Source of the DNA: Craterostigma plantagineum
Lineage: Eukaryota > Streptophyta > Magnoliopsida > Lamiales > Linderniaceae
Assembly: GCA_027422505.1 (NCBI GenBank)
Contig: JAPQWV010001122.1
Location: 58,155 to 122,154, forward strand
Direction of reading: 5' to 3'
Length of the DNA: 64,000 bases
Shown: positions 21,060 to 33,009 of the stretch, piece by piece
Numbering within the stretch: position 1 is the first letter of the stretch
Layout of the letters: every line of letters starts with the position of its first letter
Position numbers and translations under genes: made by a program
The notes under the pieces: model-generated
Databases searched by the model: none
Seen by the model: the letters and a program-made list of their open reading frames with translations, nothing else
Told to the model about the DNA's origin: nothing

Positions 21060-22640
21060 CCTTTCTTTACAGAGTAAGTCATATGAGGTGTCCATTGCTT
21101 TATCTCTATAGGACCTCATTTCTGCGGCTAACTCATTGGCTTTAGCTTCGGATTTTAGCACTTGAGGTTCTAGCTTTGTGACTTTCTCATTAGCTACAAG
21201 TACACGATTTTTCTCACATGCATACTCATACCTAAACTTATCCAGGACTTCTAGATTTTTATGTAGATTAGCTTCTAAATCTCTAGTTTTCTTTTTACCC
21301 TGTTTTTTTGATTTTTATAGAGCTGAAAATTCATTTATTAATTTTAAGTAATGAGTCATAGTCAGCTTCACTCACCTCAACCATATCTGAGTTGTCAGTG
21401 GTTTCCTTTTCTGAGTCACTTCTTTCAGCTTCAGCTTCATCCTCTTCGTCATCCAGTCTGGCCATCAGTGCCATGTTTTCTTCCTCGGTGTCTGAAGTGT
21501 CCTCAAGCCAATGATCTTGTTCAGCTATCAAGACCATTCCCTTCTCCTTCTGCTCGGCCAATTGAACTTTTCTTCGATAATAGTTGACATCCCTTTTCTT
21601 TGGCAATCTGCAATCTCTGGCATAGTGTCCAGTTTTCCCGCAGTTAAAGCATTTTCCAGTTTGAGGTGCAGTTTCAGAGGTATTTTCTTCATCCTGGACC
21701 TTTCCCATTGAGTTAGAGGAAGTTCGTTGACGGTTGGATGAGGAACCAGGCTTCTTATAGAATTTCGTCTCTACGAGGTTTGAGACCAATGCGAGTTGTT
21801 TCGCGAGCTCCTTGATCGTGATCTCCTTGGATTCCCCATGTTTTGTAAGGTCCTTGAGTTCTCCTTCAGAGTCTGAATCTCCTCCCTCTTGAGCTTGAGA
21901 CGATTGGATGATCTCTTTGTCCTTTGACTGCTTTCTTAATGATCGTTCAGACATAGTGCGAGTGTGTCGCTTCCACTGGTTTGGTTTCCTCCCTCTATTT
22001 CTCCACGTGATTGGAGTGTTGGTTGAGGTAGTCGAATAATGTGTGGAGGCTGACATGGGTTCGGTCGTTCATTTGTCTCATAATGATTGCTGTTGCTTCC
22101 CATTCTGATGAAGTGACCCGAGAAACTTGATGTTTATCTCCATCACATTTTTCATAACTCCATTTATTGTTAGCTCATTTAGGAGGACAAGGAATCGATG
22201 AAATGTGTCTTGAAGAGTTTCTCCTTTATTTGCCTGAGAGCGATCATAAGAGATGGGGGTCTTTTTGCCATCCTTGCCATTGTGTTAACCTCTGTTCCTT
22301 GCATCATGATCCATAGCGCATCCCAATTTCTTTCGCGCTTTCACCGCATTTGAGTTGCATCAGGATGTCGTTGGGAATGGCTTGCATCATGTATGATTTT
22401 GCGACTTTATCGGCCTTAAGTCGCAGTTTTTCTTCGTCATTGCATTGGTCGATGGTCTTCAAGATCTTCTGTTCTCCTCTTGCAGAATTATAGTCAAGTA
22501 CTGTTTAGGTCCATTGTAAATGGATTCCAGCAAGTTATCTGAATTGTCCTTGCTCTCAATAAAGTTGATGAACCTTCACTTCCAGACGGCATACTCTCCA
22601 TGTCTGATGATAGGAGGTCTAACATCATTTCCCATGCTTA
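21060..22640 (-). pseudogene. E3 gag, copy A
   Basis: The frame at 21331-22056 is 241 residues long. It is open through a Lys/Glu-rich region and the CFNCGKTGHYARDC knuckle (perfect CX2CX4HX4C) and ends with an acidic tail (ALMARLDDEEDEAEAERSDS). Upstream, 22060-22640 encodes the UBN2 capsid in other frames. Downstream, 21060-21340 continues as a coiled-coil segment that is open in copy B. This copy keeps the zinc knuckle in frame, unlike copy B. Confidence 0.85.
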
Positions 22641-22734
22641 AGGAGTCCATTTCTTGTGTTTTGGATACGCTCGTTAACGTGTAATGTGAGGAAACTTAAA
22701 TCTGAATAGAAAAATTTGGTCAAAATTTAATTTT

Positions 22735-23420
22735 GAGAATTGACTTTGAGACAAGGGTTTGGTTCGCGAAATCGGGTAGATATGTGAATTCGCGAATTGG
22801 GAATTGGATTTGGTTCGCGAATTGGACTGGTAAAGTGTTGCTTCGTGAATTGATTTGGGAGTCTGAGTTCTCGGGTTCGTGAAGTAGACTTGATTCGTGA
22901 AACTAGCTTCTTCAACTGATTCGCGAAGTTCAATTCGTAGACTTAGGTTCGTGAAGTGACGGATCGCGAAGTGTTGAAAATTGCGAATTCACTATAAGAT
23001 GCTGATTCGTGAAAGATGACCGAATTCGCAAAGTGGCTGGATCGCAAATTTCTCTGGAGTTCGCGTACTAGTCTGATTATCCGGGTTCGTGAAACTGATC
23101 TGAGTTCGTGAAATAATCGTCTCGCGAACTGTCCTGGGATTTTCCAAGTATTGATGGCAGGCTTCGTGAAATCTGAATTCGTGAAAAAAGGATGCGCGAA
23201 TTTGGGACGTTGATCTTCGAGAATCTGACGGACCATGAATTTCCAAGTCGCGAAACTTAACTTCGCGAACTGTGTGAGGCCTGCGGTGAACCGAATTCGT
23301 GAAACTTGAAACTTCCAATTCGTCAAATTTATCCTTGAGTCAGAATTCGTGAAACCCTATGCGAACTATGAATTCGCGAGCTTTGACCCCAACCAAATGC
23401 CTCGCGAGTTCAAGAACAGA
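22735..23420. repeat. Dense TTCG(C/T)GAA array in E3 leader (copy A)
   Basis: About 16 exact TTCGCGAA or TTCGTGAA words, with at least as many near-matches, lie in 690 bases between the primer site and gag, typically 20-40 bases apart. Each is a TTCnnGAA inverted pair, the two-module form of a heat-shock element. Overlapping frames (22943-23326, 22992-23318) merely translate the array. Confidence 0.85.
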
Positions 23421-23681
23421 ATGACGAAATGGAGCTGTTCTTCACCTTGCAGACAGAAATTCTAGAAAATCTAACTCCAAATCCGACAGAAACCAATTGA
23501 AAAAAGAAAAAAAAAACTCTAAGAATTGATAGAGACTCAAAGTTGCCGCTTGAATCACCCACAGAACGCCCGAAAAACTGCTTTTAAGTTAATTAAATAC
23601 AGGATGTTGAGAACAAGAAATCTGCAACGGAGCTCAAAGACCGATTTTGTTTAATGAAGTTTCCTCACCTACACGCTTGTT

Positions 23682-23692
23682 CTGATACCACT
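23682..23692 (-). promoter_or_regulatory. E3 primer-binding site, copy A
   Basis: The minus strand reads ...GGAACTACA (LTR end), then AGTGGTATCAGAAC. TGGTATCAGA pairs with initiator-Met tRNA. The site is the same in copy B at about 37814. Confidence 0.85.
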
Positions 23693-23989
23693 TGTAGTTC
23701 CAGATTATCCAAGAACACTTTGATAAAGATTAAACCTTCGTTGAATACTTGAACAATGTTTGGAGGCTTTAGAGAGTTTGCGTATGTGAAGTAGTTTAGC
23801 AAATGGAAACTTGGATTAGAATAAGGTTAGGGTTTAGGGTTTAATACCTTGGAAAGGTATTAAGTCCGTTGGGCCTAACAACCCATTACAAATAGAACCC
23901 AAATATGTGAGAATAAAAAACATTATAAAATATAAAGAAATAAATGACTTAGAATAAATATTTAGGACACTTCTAAAATATTCCTAACA
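23693..23989 (-). repeat. E3 5' LTR, copy A
   Basis: A 297-bp LTR; on the minus strand TGTTAGGAATATTTT...GGAACTACA. It lies directly outside the primer site. It contains CTAAACCCTAAACCCTAA, a telomere-like heptamer run. Copy B: 37825-38120. Confidence 0.85.
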
Positions 23990-24289
23990 AACCAAATTCC
24001 ATAATTATCACTCGGACCATTTGATTTCAACTACTTCCAACTCTATATCGCCCTTGGCAACATTTTATCAAAGTATTGTCTACACCGATCTTGAGATTTC
24101 TTAAAGATTTTATGTGAATGGTAAGTTCTTCCACAAATTGCTTGTCATCATCGACATCTTTGGAACATTTGTTAATCTACGTCTTATAGTCATGAGTAAC
24201 CTTCATTGACCACAAAGTTCTCCCAAAGACCATAACCCTTCATCATAATCCTTGCAAACTCTCCTTTGAAAAAATGGCATCCGTACCCA

Positions 24290-25625
24290 GATGATCTTTA
24301 GGATTTTTCCGTATGTTACATTGACCCATTTCGAGTTCGGAATGTTTCTGATGGCCGTTGGCCGATGATGATGATCTTGCAATTAATTCCTTATTGAATT
24401 TCAAGCCTTTATTGTCATCCATCGTCGATTCGTTCTTCTCAAACTTCAATTAAACCGTACCATAAAAGCAGCGAACCAAAGACACCTGCAAAACCAACAC
24501 CAATAAACGAAGTGAAACAACTTCAGTAGGAAAAAATGTAAAGACGATTGGTGGAAAAACTAACAACACTGTAGTAGTAGTAATCAACTAAAAGAACTCC
24601 AGAAAGCTGCTTTAATCTCTTGTTGGGTTTTGACAAAGATAGTGAATTCTCTTCCTTTGGTGAGTTAACAATTTAATTTCCGCGAGCTATATTAGTCGCA
24701 TGACAGTATCGCCAAGGAAAAAAGAAGAAAATATCACGCCCTTAGCACAAGAAAAAGGTAAGAAGGATACATATCCTTTATGAAGATCTATTTTTCTAAA
24801 ATAAAGATCAATATGGAGAAATATAAACTGAATTAGTCGGTTTCCACTGTGTTTAATAATAGTGATGATTAAACATGCATGGAATAGAAAATGTGAAAAA
24901 TAAATTAAACTAAGTTGGCTGACAATTTTGCAGGTGGTCTAGTATGTTATAGAGATAAAAAAAAAATACAAATAGTTGATGATTCCTGGATATTGCTTAT
25001 TAAGATAATGCATATCCTTTTAAAAATCCTTATTTTTCGAGGACTATGGTTGAATATTGTTAAGGTGTGAAATTCAATTAATCTTTTTAATTCTACGTTA
25101 GATACTTATTAAGTTCCACAAACGAATATATATTTTATTAGCTCTCATTACATGATAATATACTAGTGTTACACCCCTAACGGAGGGGCGTGACAACTAG
25201 CATGGTGTGGCCGTAGAACATGAAGAAATATTAACCCGGGAACAAAGTGTACAAAAGAATGATAGGTACAAATGAATGATAGAAACGTGAAACACAAGAG
25301 AAAAGACTAATTCTACATAAAACATGTAAAGATTTCAAAAATAAAACTCTAAGTTGCATTTGACCTTTGAAACAGCGACACCAGAAAGAAGCTGGCTAAT
25401 GTTGCAATCAAAAGATAAAAATGTAACCTTCACAACTTTCGACTCAAACTGATTGAAATATGAGGATTACACTATCGTAGATACGCCTTCTAAAAAATAA
25501 ACGAGGATGAACTTTGAACACGCAAAACCAAAGAAAAACATGAATGGGAACACCATACCGAGGCATTTCCAACACCCAAACAAAAAAAACACTCTTCTCC
25601 CCAACGAAATCAACATATATACAAA
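24290..25625. other. Unique spacer between duplicated blocks
   Basis: AT-rich sequence not repeated in the window. A 68-codon minus frame (24243-24449) crosses the copy A boundary without interruption, which suggests the right junction of copy A is native. It reads like a charged retroelement gag fragment (SELEMGQCNIRKNPKDH) but has no diagnostic motif. TGTTACACCCCTAACGGAGG at 25168 could be an LTR edge. No host gene seen. Confidence 0.45.
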
Positions 25626-26892
25626 TCAAGGAGCCCAAACACATTGTTAGAAAACACACTCCACGCCTACCTTCTTCTAGAGCCAGATAAGCTTCTTCGA
25701 GGCCGAACCAGACAACTTCCTTCGAAGATGACGAATCTGACACCAAGAAGTAGAGTAATCGTGACCACCAATCAACTCCATTATCTTGTCCCGACAACAC
25801 AATCTTCTTGCCAAAGATGATGCCCCATTTTGACCCATCGCATGACGATCTCCCTAGCTCAATCTTGAGGGGGATGGTTACCAAAGCAAAATGGGAGCAA
25901 CACCACGACAAAGTGCAATACCGATTAGAAAATGCCAAATATCAAGCGTCGTCAAAGAATCAAGCGAAGACCATAGAGTCCAACGACTGATGTTAATGCC
26001 TCAATCGAACGAAAAGATCAGACTCAAATAACAAGATACGACCAACAATTTCAGCATGGACTTCAAGCAACAAAGCTGCCGACTCGTGTACAGCTCTTCC
26101 AGTTTAAAGAAAACTCTCAATCCCAATACAAGGTTGAACAAATGTAGGGGGAGTTGCGACAAGTGAAGGGAGAGCCGGAACACCTAAAGAGAATATTCGA
26201 CAAGTGTACGTCTCTCCAAATTTATAGAGAATTCACCAATCCCAACGAAAGGTTGAACAAACATAGGGGGATTGATGACTATCCAGGGAGAGATCGAACA
26301 CAAAACGAGATGATCTATTGAGCAGCTCTGAACAGTTAAGAGAAGAGAAGTTCAAGAGACGGTAAGGTTGAAGATCTTTTAAGGAAGAGGTCACAAGACA
26401 AGACAAATGAGGATATGATTGAAGAAGAACACGCATGCACAAATTTTCGTGTATGTAACTCTGATACGTGTTCTTTGATGACTCAGGACGATTACAAGAC
26501 CAAGATAACCAGCGCTTAACTGTAAATTGAACACAAAGGGGGAGATTGTTAGGAATATTTTATTGTGTTCAAATAATTATTTTATCTTAGTCTTGTATTT
26601 TATTTAATTGAACTGAGCTTTAATGTTTTAGAGCCCAGTGAGCTTAGAATTGTAATGGGCTTACAAGGGCCCAAGTATTATATACCAACTTGTAGTATAA
26701 ATACTAAAACCGTAACACATAGTTAGGTGTCTTGTGTGTGTGAAGAAATACAGAAAAAAAGAAAATTTGAGAAAAGCTTCCAACCATTCTCACGAACACG
26801 CACACACGCACCCCACGCATTTCAATTCTTTCATCATCAAAACGTGGTAAAATCGTTTCATCAGTTGTTTAGTTGGATAATCTGGACCTACA
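25626..26892 (+). mobile_element. E2 3' fragment with 3' LTR (copy B)
   Basis: Matches 11510-12773 almost exactly, with the polypurine tract and LTR at 26547-26892. AAGTT follows at 26893, but no matching duplication exists on the left because the left part of E2 is missing. The 164-codon minus frame at 25444-25938 spans the junction and is a chance fusion. Confidence 0.9.
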
Positions 26893-27079
26893 AAGTTAGT
26901 TTCATAAGAAGTCCAACTTCGATCCAATAAATGGCCTGAGACCCATTAAGGCGTGACCCAACGGCCCAAGGCCCATTAAGGCCAACACTTTCTCTCCTTA
27001 TCAACGTTGATGATCCTTTTTAAGCCCGACTCTCTTGGTTTGACTCAATCGGCAAGGGAGGAATCCAAGAGTCCGGTAG
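26893..27079 (-). repeat. E1 LTR middle piece, copy B
   Basis: Same as 12774-12960 with single-base changes (for example CTCTTGG for CTCTAGG). Confidence 0.5.
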
Positions 27080-28365
27080 TTTTTTTTTTGGAGTAAGTCC
27101 CTTTTGTAAATATATATGTAAAGGATGGATGTACAAGGTCAGTGAGGCTCAGACCCTCACAAGCAACCAATAACAGACTACTAGGAGAACAATAGTGGAA
27201 AGAAAAAACAAAACGCAGCCCATCTACCAAGCGACGCGCCATAGGCGTCGTATAGCTGCCCTTTGGAGAGCAAGCTTCGACGAAGTCCCAGTAATTCGCA
27301 TGCATGCCATATCAAGGACAACCGCCACAAGCCTGTCAGGTGTCGTGACGATCCCTTCCTTCCAGCGCTTGTTACGTGCCTGCCAAATGTGGTAGACCAG
27401 TGAAGCTAAAACGTGACGATAAGCCGCCGATAGTAGATGATCTCCACGCCATCTCCTCGAAGCCCACAAGATGCCCTCATGCCAGTCCCTATAAGGGCAA
27501 ATCCATCGGATACGCCGCCTTAGCAGCTGAAGGCAGTGACGGGAGAACCCACAGTCGAAGAACAAGTGCTGAGCCGTCTCATACCGTTACATCACAAAGC
27601 ACACACGCAGGGGTACCCGCTCTCTAAGCCGGTACCCGCTCTCTGAGCCACCCAAGGCTTATCCCTCGTGGACAGGCGATCACAGATACTCAGCCACAAG
27701 ATAAACTCATGCTTGGGAATCTTTAGAGGTCCCCCAAACAGGTTCGCCCAATGCACTTGGTGACAACAAATACGAAGCGCCTCCCTGATCAAGCGAGCGG
27801 ATACTCGGCCATCCGTCGCCCCATTCCAACATACCCTATCGTGGCCGATCGGGTCCACTAAAGAAATATGGAGACTAAATCTATACACTCCACTGCCGAC
27901 CTCCCAGGCCAATTCCAACCATGCGTATCCATAAGTGTTGGCTGAGATAGGAACGGCCCAAAGTGATCTCGTCAGCAACCGTGTACCATACAACCAGTCC
28001 ACCCAAATAGAATCCGGCAGACGACGTGTAATTACCCTCCATAGAAGCTGTAAAAGTAAGGCTCTATTGTCCGTAGCAATCGATCGAAGCCTAATCCCCC
28101 TTCAGAGAATGGGAGACAAGTATCGTCCCATGCGACCTTGGCCGAGGGGCAACCCCATAAGAACTGCCTAAACCTCGATTCCAAAGCTCAAACAACGCCT
28201 TTTGGCAAAGGAAACAGCCCGACCAGTAGATATGTAAGGCCTGCAGAACCAACTTTATCAGTTGAACCTTGCCCGCGTATGACAATGACTGATTCAGCCA
28301 AGACCCTAAGTGCGTGTCGACGCGCTGTATAAGCGGGGTACAATCACAAATCGTCAATCGTGCAT
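27080..28365 (-). pseudogene. 5'-truncated L1-type LINE, 3' end (copy B)
   Basis: Same zf-RVT and thumb fragments as copy A. The minus frame 28091-28384 is open here through RLTICDC, CTPLIQRVDTHLGSWLNQSL and SYAGKVQLIKLVLQALHIYW, which is broken in copy A. The terminal T-run is two bases longer than in copy A. Confidence 0.8.
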
Positions 28366-29301
28366 AACCCGGACCGTAACCCAATTCGAGTGCGAATTTC
28401 GACCCAGTCTTTATTCCAGAACCTCACTATAGATAACAGTGCTATGTATAAACCCTTCAGCTGTGTCCCAATCAAGTGAGAGCCATGATCTATGTCAAAC
28501 TCACTAAACTTGATTCTATGATAAAACGGACACAAGGCAAATACGAAACTACTCTCCATGTCTCACATGAGTTAGTTCAATACATTTGCCAAGGATTTCA
28601 TAATTTCCCGTCGCCGTCCTCATAGGACACTTATCTCGATTACTTGCGAGACTGTGAATCTGTACTCGGCGGTCTAAGCACGACAATCACAAATCGTCAT
28701 CAAGACCGCATCTGGCCCGCTGACTCATGCAATAGCAAATCGGGTAGAGGATAACCAGTGAAAGTCGAATCTTCGAAGTCAACTCCGTCAAAGCCCTTTC
28801 GGTCTAAGGTTCACATCGACTACTATAGTGTTGTCGTCGGTCATTGACACTTGAGTAATAAGCCATGTTCGACCGTACGACCCGTGAGTCACTGTCCATG
28901 AAACGAGTCAATCCCTTGATTCGATTCGTATCACAAGTCATGACCTCCGCTTCCAAGCGGGATATCGGCACACGATAGGTCATCGACAAATAAGCCGTGA
29001 CAGGTTATCCAGCACCCAACTGGAGCCTCAGGCTTACGGACTTTTAATTTTCGAGGTTAAGAGTCCACTGGTGCCTTCCTCGCTCGTAGCTATCGAAACA
29101 GTGACTCAACTCGATACATTTGGATTTGTTCATTTATTGCTTTACCGGATGCTAAGTAAAGAACTATTATATCCAATAAACGAACAATGCCTTTCACTAA
29201 ACACACGAAGAGATCTTATTACACAAAAGGTCGAATGATAAATAATCTAATGCCCTATACAATCTAATCCTCGTATAGCATTCGGGGCCATGTTCCTAAC
29301 A
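28366..29301 (-). repeat. E1-type LTR proximal part, copy B
   Basis: Matches 14246-15181, starting TGTTAGGAACATGGCC on the minus strand at 29301. Confidence 0.65.
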
Positions 29302-29949
29302 AAAGCTTGGAAGATTGATGAGTTTGAATGGATTCGCAAAGAAGAGTGACGATATGAGAGAGTTTGGCGAATTCTGAGTTTGGGAAATGAAAATTGGGAA
29401 GTTCGCGAATTAGGATTAGGTTAATTAAGTTTCGCGAACTGAAGATCAATTTTTTTGTTGAATTTTGGGCCGCGGAATTTTTAGAAGAAGGCCCACAGTG
29501 GATTAGCGAATCGAATGAAAGCAGAATTGTAAAGTGTAGCTTTGCGAATCCGAGACTGTTAGTTCGCGAACTAGTTATTTAAGGTTTGACTAGTCAACAT
29601 TAGAGAGAATTCGCGAGTTGAGAGAAAGTAAATTCGTGAAGCTGAGTTCGCGAAATGAAAAGGTTGAACTAATTGAGCACTGATTCACGAACTACGCAGA
29701 GATTTGACGAATCTGATTTGAAGAATTCACGAATTTGGGTTAAGGCAGAATTCTTGAAGTGGAATTCGCGAAATAAGGAATTTTGATGAATCAAAGTGTT
29801 GATTCGCGATCTGAATTTTGAAAGAAATAAATGTAGGATTGCTAATCATCACTAGTGTGATATGTGAAATTTTCTACTGATCTAAGATGTAGAATCCAAA
29901 AATTAGCTCTATAACAGCAATTGTTTAACTCTATCAAACACCACAATAA

Positions 29950-30381
29950 CTACCAAATCGACGAGTTTTCAAAATCGATTTGTCTGATCAAAATCAGAAA
30001 ATCGACGAAGAAAGCATCGCTTTCTTTCGCGGCGCTAAATCTTCAAGGTCAAAAATTCGTCTGTATTATTAATTATGTTTGTCGAGACAATAATGATGTT
30101 TATTGTTCAAACCACGCCTATAAATAGACTCAATATCACCACAACACCCTAACAACAACTTACTCATATGTATTATCTTATTTTCAGTTTTCTCGCTCAT
30201 AGAGATGAACTAGTTGCCGTAGCAAGACCAAGAAAACGAGAGTGATGAACATGTGGAGCTAAGGCGAAATTTTGAGCGCAATTTGGATAGGTTGGCGTTG
30301 GAGCTTTCGGTTCTTTTGTGCTTATTCGTCGCTTTACTAGCTATTCTGTATTGTGTTCTTACAGGCCGCACTAGCTTCTGA
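29950..30381 (+). pseudogene. Antisense ORF with C-terminal membrane helix (E3, copy B)
   Basis: As in copy A, but the codon at 30238-30240 is GAG where copy A has TAG, so the last block reads QDQENESDEHVELRRNFERN onward to the stop at 30379-30381 without interruption. The upstream part is still split by stops and frameshifts. A 68-codon frame at 29921-30127 contains part of it (VCRDNNDVYCSNHAYK). Confidence 0.5.
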
Positions 30382-31065
30382 GAATGTTTTGTGTATTTGA
30401 GAGCGTTTTTCGCCATTTTGAGAGTTCATGTAATCGTTGATAAAACAGTTCCCGAAAAACAACTACTCCCCCTCAATGTTTGTTGTTTTTTGGAATTAAA
30501 AACTCCCTCCAAATAAAATGCCTATCGAGAATCTATAATTACCACTTACTCCCCCTCGATGCATGGATATAAATGGCGCTACATCGACTTATTAGAAACG
30601 AAGCAATATTTGTAAAACATAAATCTAAAGCATAAAATAAAAATCTAACCGACTAATGAGCACGCACGGAATTTAAAGAAATCAAAAGCAGAGCATATAG
30701 ACAAGTAAAGAACCGCATGGAGGCATAACCGAAATTAGAAATTGAGACTCAACATTCCCAGCTTTGCAACTGAAAATTTGAACCGTTTTTCATCCAATGC
30801 TTTTGTAAACAAATCGGCTAGTTGAATCTCTGTATGACAAAGTACATTTCTATTATGCCTCTTTCTACTTGGTCTTTTAAGAAGTGATATCTTAGGTCTA
30901 TGTGCTTTGTGCGTGAATGGTGAGCAGGATTGCACGTAATTGCTATGGAACTTTTAGAATCACAATAAATAGGAATTTTATTTAAATCGAACCCGTGATC
31001 TAGTAGTTGGGTCCTTATCCACAAAATCTGTGAGCAACAACTTGCAGCAGCGACATATTCTGCTT

Positions 31066-31566
31066 CTACCGTGACAGACAATTTTGTTTCTTTGAAGCCC
31101 AACATACGAGTTTATCTCCAAGGATTTGGATGTTGCCCGATGTGCTTTTTCTGTCCAATCCGCAGCCTGCGAAATCTGCATAAGAATACCCTATTAGTTT
31201 CACACCTGAGTTCTTAGGATACCAAAGCCCGAGGTCTAGTGTGCCTTTTAGATACATTAACATTCTCTTGACAGCATGAAGATGTGATTCCTTGGGATTA
31301 GCTTGAAACCTTGTGCAAAGACATGTTGAGAATAGAATATCGAGTTGGCAGGCAGTGAGATTGAGATTGAGCAGAGACCCAATAATTCCTCTGTAGTGGG
31401 TATCATCTACAGGTTCACCCAAGTGATCTGCATCGAGTGTGCACGAGGTCGACATTGGAGTACTTGAAGATTTGCTCTTGTTTCCCATATTTCCTGAGAA
31501 TGTCGTGGATATACTTGGACTGATTGATAAATATCCCATCTTGAAGTTGCTTGATTTGCAGTCCAA
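31066..31566 (-). pseudogene. E3 RT C-terminal/RNase H segment, copy B
   Basis: An open frame of 166 residues covers the RT connection region and the start of RNase H: GNMGNKSKSSSTPMSTSCTL, HYRGIIGSLLNL, MLMYLKGTLDLGLWYPK and CWASKKQN. Copy A lacks six bases here and has a stop, so this copy is better preserved. One catalytic-block residue differs: GYSYADFAG in place of GYSDADFAG. That loses the RNase H Asp in this copy. Confidence 0.85.
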
Positions 31567-33009
31567 GGAAGAAGGAAATTTCTCCCATCATACTCTTTTC
31601 AAACTATGATTCATCAAAGTTATGAATTTGACACAGAGTTTCGGGTTGGTAATGCCGAATGATGTCATCCACGTAGATCTACACAAGCATGATATCGGAA
31701 TCATCTTTCTTGACGAACAGTGTGGTATCAGTTTTCCCTTTACTTAAGCCTGAGTTGATAAGAAAGTCGGATAAGACCTCGTACTAGGCCCTTGGAGCTT
31801 GTTTTAGCCCATATAGTTCCTTGTCGAGTTTGTATCGGATTCTGTATTGAGAAATCCATCTGGCTGTGAGACAGACACTTCTTCCTTCAAAATTCCATTC
31901 AAGAAGGGAGTCTTTACATCCATTTGATAGACAGTAAAGTCTTGTGGGCTGCATATGCTAGAAACAATCTGCTCGCTTCAATTCTTGCTACAGGGGCAAA
32001 AGTTTCATCATAATCGATTCCTTCTTGCTGATTGTACCCCTTAGCTACAAGCCTAGCCTTGTTACGGATTACCACACCATCCTCGTCTTTCTTGTTCTTA
32101 AATACTCATTTTGTTCTGATCATTGTCTTGCGTTTTGGACGAGGAACTAAGTTCCAAACATTGAGACGCTCGAACTGATTAATTTCCTCTTGCATAGCTA
32201 CTATCCAGTTCGGGTCACGTAGTGCGTCGATTACTCTGGTGGGTTCTGTTTGGCTCAAGAAACAAGTAAAATTACACTTCGAACATCTAGTCTTTACTCC
32301 TGCGGTGGGATCTCTATTATTTGATCTGTAGAATGACTCCGAATCCATTTCTTTTCATGAGGTAGTGTCATCCATTTTTGATCCCTCATTGAGTGGTACT
32401 CGATCTCAGAGGCAGTAGCGTTGCTAGCAGAAGCCGGTGAGTCTTCTGTCTGTGCTGCAAGGATCGAGTTATCAATGTCTAAGGGTAGAACTGTTTGTTC
32501 AGGAATCGGCTCTGATTCAGAAGTTCATGGACTAGGACTGGGTTCTGTATTAGGAAAGGGATCGTCAGTTGTCTTGTTTTGGTTTGTGGAGAAGTACATA
32601 TGTCCAAAGAGTTGATCCAGATCCATTTCCTCTTGAGCTTGTTGACTGAAACATGTTGGGTTGCAATGTCCAGAGTCGTCAGCTCCATGTTGTTGGTCTT
32701 GCCCCAACTTTTCTTTGTCTGACCCTAGTTCTGAACTTGTCGTGTTCAGAGGTGCCACTCGAGGACTCTCCTAATTCCATACGTGATTGAGTAGAACCTA
32801 TTGATGTTGGTTCGAGTATGGAGCTTCTTTGTCCAGAATTAATTTCTAGACCTTCATCGAAAGTTACATTTACGCTTTCAATGATCATTCGTCTTTCACG
32901 AAGATATACCCTGTACGCCTTAGATTGTGCCGAGTAGCCCACAAAAATTCCTTCTTTGGCTTTTGGGTCTAGCTTAGATTTGTCTTCTTGGTCATTGGCT
33001 ACGAAGCAC

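Larger units (their letters stand above)
15182..23989 (-). mobile_element. Ty1/copia element E3, copy A (3' LTR not found)
   Basis: Minus-strand order: 5' LTR 23693-23989, iMet primer site, TTCGCGAA-rich leader, gag, protease, integrase, RT, RNase H, polypurine tracts, then a tail 15182-16340. No second 297-bp LTR is seen. E1's LTR abuts at 15181, so E1 may have inserted into E3 with the missing LTR farther left, or it was deleted. The Gag carries an acidic ALMARLDDEEDE tail and coiled coil, as in SIRE/Tork-type copia, though the lineage is not certain. All genes are interrupted. Confidence 0.85.
11510..24289. repeat. 12.8-kb segmental duplication, copy A
   Basis: Nearly base-for-base the same as 25626-38420. 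Left boundary: TCAAGGAGCCC, with E2 sequence to its left. Right boundary: CCGTACCCA, with spacer sequence to its right. The offset drifts from 14116 to about 14131 through small indels. It contains the E2 3' end, an E1 LTR piece, the LINE fragment, more E1 LTR, and E3. Since E2 is complete here, copy A is the ancestral arrangement on its left side. Confidence 0.95.

Noticed and set aside
22943..23326. 127- and 108-codon overlapping frames
   Set aside because: They only translate the TTCG(C/T)GAA array (repeating RE/FHE/FAN patterns). They are conserved in copy B solely because of the duplication.
22735..23420. TTCGCGAA array as a CRISPR array or satellite
   Set aside because: The repeats are 8-base palindromes with irregular, non-unit spacing in a plant retroelement. 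There are no fixed-length repeats and spacers.
23820..23855. Telomere-like GGGTTTAGGGTTTA run in the E3 LTR
   Set aside because: Only two or three heptamers, inside an LTR and repeated in copy B. Too short to be an interstitial telomere.
25444..25938. 164-codon minus-strand frame
   Set aside because: It spans the left junction of duplicated copy B and fuses spacer with E2 antisense sequence. The equivalent region of copy A is not one frame, and no domain is present.
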